64,000 nucleotides of DNA from Sphingobacteriia bacterium (lineage in GTDB: Bacteria; Bacteroidota; Bacteroidia; Chitinophagales; Chitinophagaceae). A program made the position numbers and the translations under genes. The stretch is from NCBI GenBank assembly GCA_017304675.1, contig JAFKLS010000016.1, forward strand, positions 372,001 through 436,000, given 5' to 3'. Shown piece by piece: positions 62,805-64,000 of the stretch; the stretch's first letter is position 1; each line of letters begins with the position of its first letter. The notes below the pieces were generated by a model, which saw only the letters and a list, made by a program, of their open reading frames with translations, was not told the DNA's origin and made no database searches.

Positions 62805-64000
62805 TAATGTGCAAAATCTACTTCGTAATTACCTTTTATTCTTTCTATTGGTGGATTGAAGTATCCGAATTTTAAATTTGGAAATTCTTCTCTTATCAAA
62901 TCCTGCAATTGTTTAACGCCCATCATTTCTCCTGTTTCAGTAACACCGATTTGTCCGAGATACCAATCAGGATCAATGTTAAAATTTCTCCATTGAATCA
63001 TACTTAAATTCGTTTCTTTAATTAACTTTCTCAAAGCTTCATATTCTTCAACGCTATCTGTCATGCCCGGAAAAACAAAATAGTTAATGCTGGTCCATCC
63101 GCCATAACTGTTCACTACTTTCAAACTTTCAATAATGTCTTCGAACTGATAATTATTCGGGCGATAATATTTTGTATAAATTTCCTTTCTGGCAGAATTG
63201 GTGCTTACACGAATGCTATTTAAACCTGCTTCACATAAAGCTTTCACCGCATCAGGTTTCGAACCATTGGTATTAATGTTGATGCTTCCCTTATCGGTGT
63301 GTTTTCTGATTTCAATAATTGACTCTCTGATGGTTTCCCACATTAACAATGGCTCGCCTTCACAACCTTGTCCGAAACTAATAATAGGGTAAGGTGCATT
63401 CATTAAATGCGGAACAGTAAACTCTACAATTTCTTCTGCTGTGGGTTTAAAAGTTAAACGATCTTGTGTGGAGACGATCGTTTCTTCTTCCGGTTGAAAA
63501 GAAATACAACCAATGCAATTAGCATTGCAAGCAGGAGAGGATGGAACAGGGCATTCCCATCTTCCCATAGCAAAATTTCTTGCAGCAGGACAATTATATG
63601 TATTGCAACAATTATCCATCAAATGTTTCACCAGTCTGTTGTGCGAATAATTTTTGATAAGATAATCGGCGCCGTTTTTAATTTGTACATTATCATATCC
63701 TGCACATTCCTGACGAATATCTTGTTCAATTCTAACAGCAGGAACATAAAAATTTCCGTTATACCAACCCGCTGCTGTATAACAAAACAATGGAAGTGTT
63801 GGTGCATCTTCTGCGGTTTCATAAGCTGCAATAAACAATCCGGTATGAGCCGGTGGAATAAATGCTGCAACAGCCCAACCTTTTTCACACAAACGCATTT
63901 CACCGGTTTCAACATCAATACCAATACCTTTTCTTCCGGGTAATTCATATAAGTTACCGCCATCGGGTAATAAAATCCAATCATTAATATCAATCGGAAA
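62804..64000 (-). CDS. Radical SAM protein, partial (5' end beyond window)
   Basis: The frame stays open to the right edge, adding 34 residues upstream of the internal ATG at 63898 (for example ELPGRKGIGIDVETGE), so the start is outside. The 4Fe-4S motif is C-NAN-C-IG-C (about 140 residues after that ATG), followed by an ISFGQGCEGEPLL segment and SININTNGSKPDAVKALCEAGLNSIRVSTNS, typical of the SAM barrel. A Cys cluster (CCNTYNC) lies before it. The first 130 residues are a domain I do not recognise. Substrate unknown. It leads an operon with two transporters. Confidence 0.85.
   Translation of the reverse strand, partial: FPIDINDWILLPDGGNLYELPGRKGIGIDVETGEMRLCEKGWAVAAFIPPAHTGLFIAAYETAEDAPTLPLFCYTAAGWYNGNFYVPAVRIEQDIRQECAGYDNVQIKNGADYLIKNYSHNRLVKHLMDNCCNTYNCPAARNFAMGRWECPVPSSPACNANCIGCISFQPEEETIVSTQDRLTFKPTAEEIVEFTVPHLMNAPYPIISFGQGCEGEPLLMWETIRESIIEIRKHTDKGSININTNGSKPDAVKALCEAGLNSIRVSTNSARKEIYTKYYRPNNYQFEDIIESLKVVNSYGGWTSINYFVFPGMTDSVEEYEALRKLIKETNLSMIQWRNFNIDPDWYLGQIGVTETGEMMGVKQLQDLIREEFPNLKFGYFNPPIERIKGNYEVDFAH

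Overview
The window is chromosomal DNA of a low-GC (around 40% by eye) Bacteroidota bacterium, most likely family Chitinophagaceae. The signs are promoters of the -33 TTTG / -7 TAnnTTTG type, A-rich leaders without Shine-Dalgarno sequences, a TonB-dependent receptor, a type-B T9SS (gliding motility C-terminal) sorting domain, and a DUF3276 PUR-alpha-like gene. I see no phage, insertion sequence, CRISPR array or rRNA operon.

Layout. 1-7 kb: 3' part of a TonB-dependent receptor, pdhB, a minus-strand operon (HolD-like hypothetical, GNAT, rdgB, thioesterase), ilvE and a GH53 galactanase lipoprotein. 7-22 kb: the translation block, split into rpsL-rpsG, fusA and rpsJ through secY, each with its own promoter and terminator. 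The set from infA and rpmJ to rplQ does not follow secY here. 22-27 kb: map, a BaiN/HI0933 flavoprotein, a small secreted repeat protein and rpsA. 27-36 kb: PIG-L deacetylase, two unannotated small membrane proteins and a sodium:solute symporter in one operon, then an APC permease, a cytoplasmic GH13 enzyme and a DegQ-type protease. 36-46 kb: dnaE, NlpC/P60 lipoprotein, M1 peptidase, lipoprotein MsrA, MutS2 without Smr domain, YciI. 46-54.5 kb: an orphan multi-sensor histidine kinase, tRNA-Ser, CBS protein, ABC exporter, DUF3276 protein, and ung-plsC. 54.6-57.1 kb: tRNA-Arg, then the most interesting locus. 57.1-64 kb: HAL-family lyase, secreted hypothetical, T9SS cargo protein, and a radical SAM - EamA - TSUP operon running off the end.

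The candidate undescribed system is at 54.9-57.1 kb. A promoter overlapped by a 15-bp perfect inverted repeat is followed within about a dozen bases by a 19-codon leader ORF with four consecutive cysteine codons. After it come a thioredoxin-fold (peroxiredoxin-like) protein with no cysteine at all, a membrane di-iron hydroxylase, and, 6 nt after its stop codon, the gene for tRNA-Cys(GCA). This looks like a cysteine- or Cys-tRNA-sensing operon that encodes its own decoding tRNA. The parts are read directly; the regulatory logic is inference.

Other points: rpsJ and rpsA share a 17-nt promoter/start sequence followed by a 5'-terminal hairpin; rpsL and fusA share an almost identical leader; a 277-nt structured gap separates rpsJ from rplC; and an intrinsic terminator-like hairpin lies between rplO and secY.
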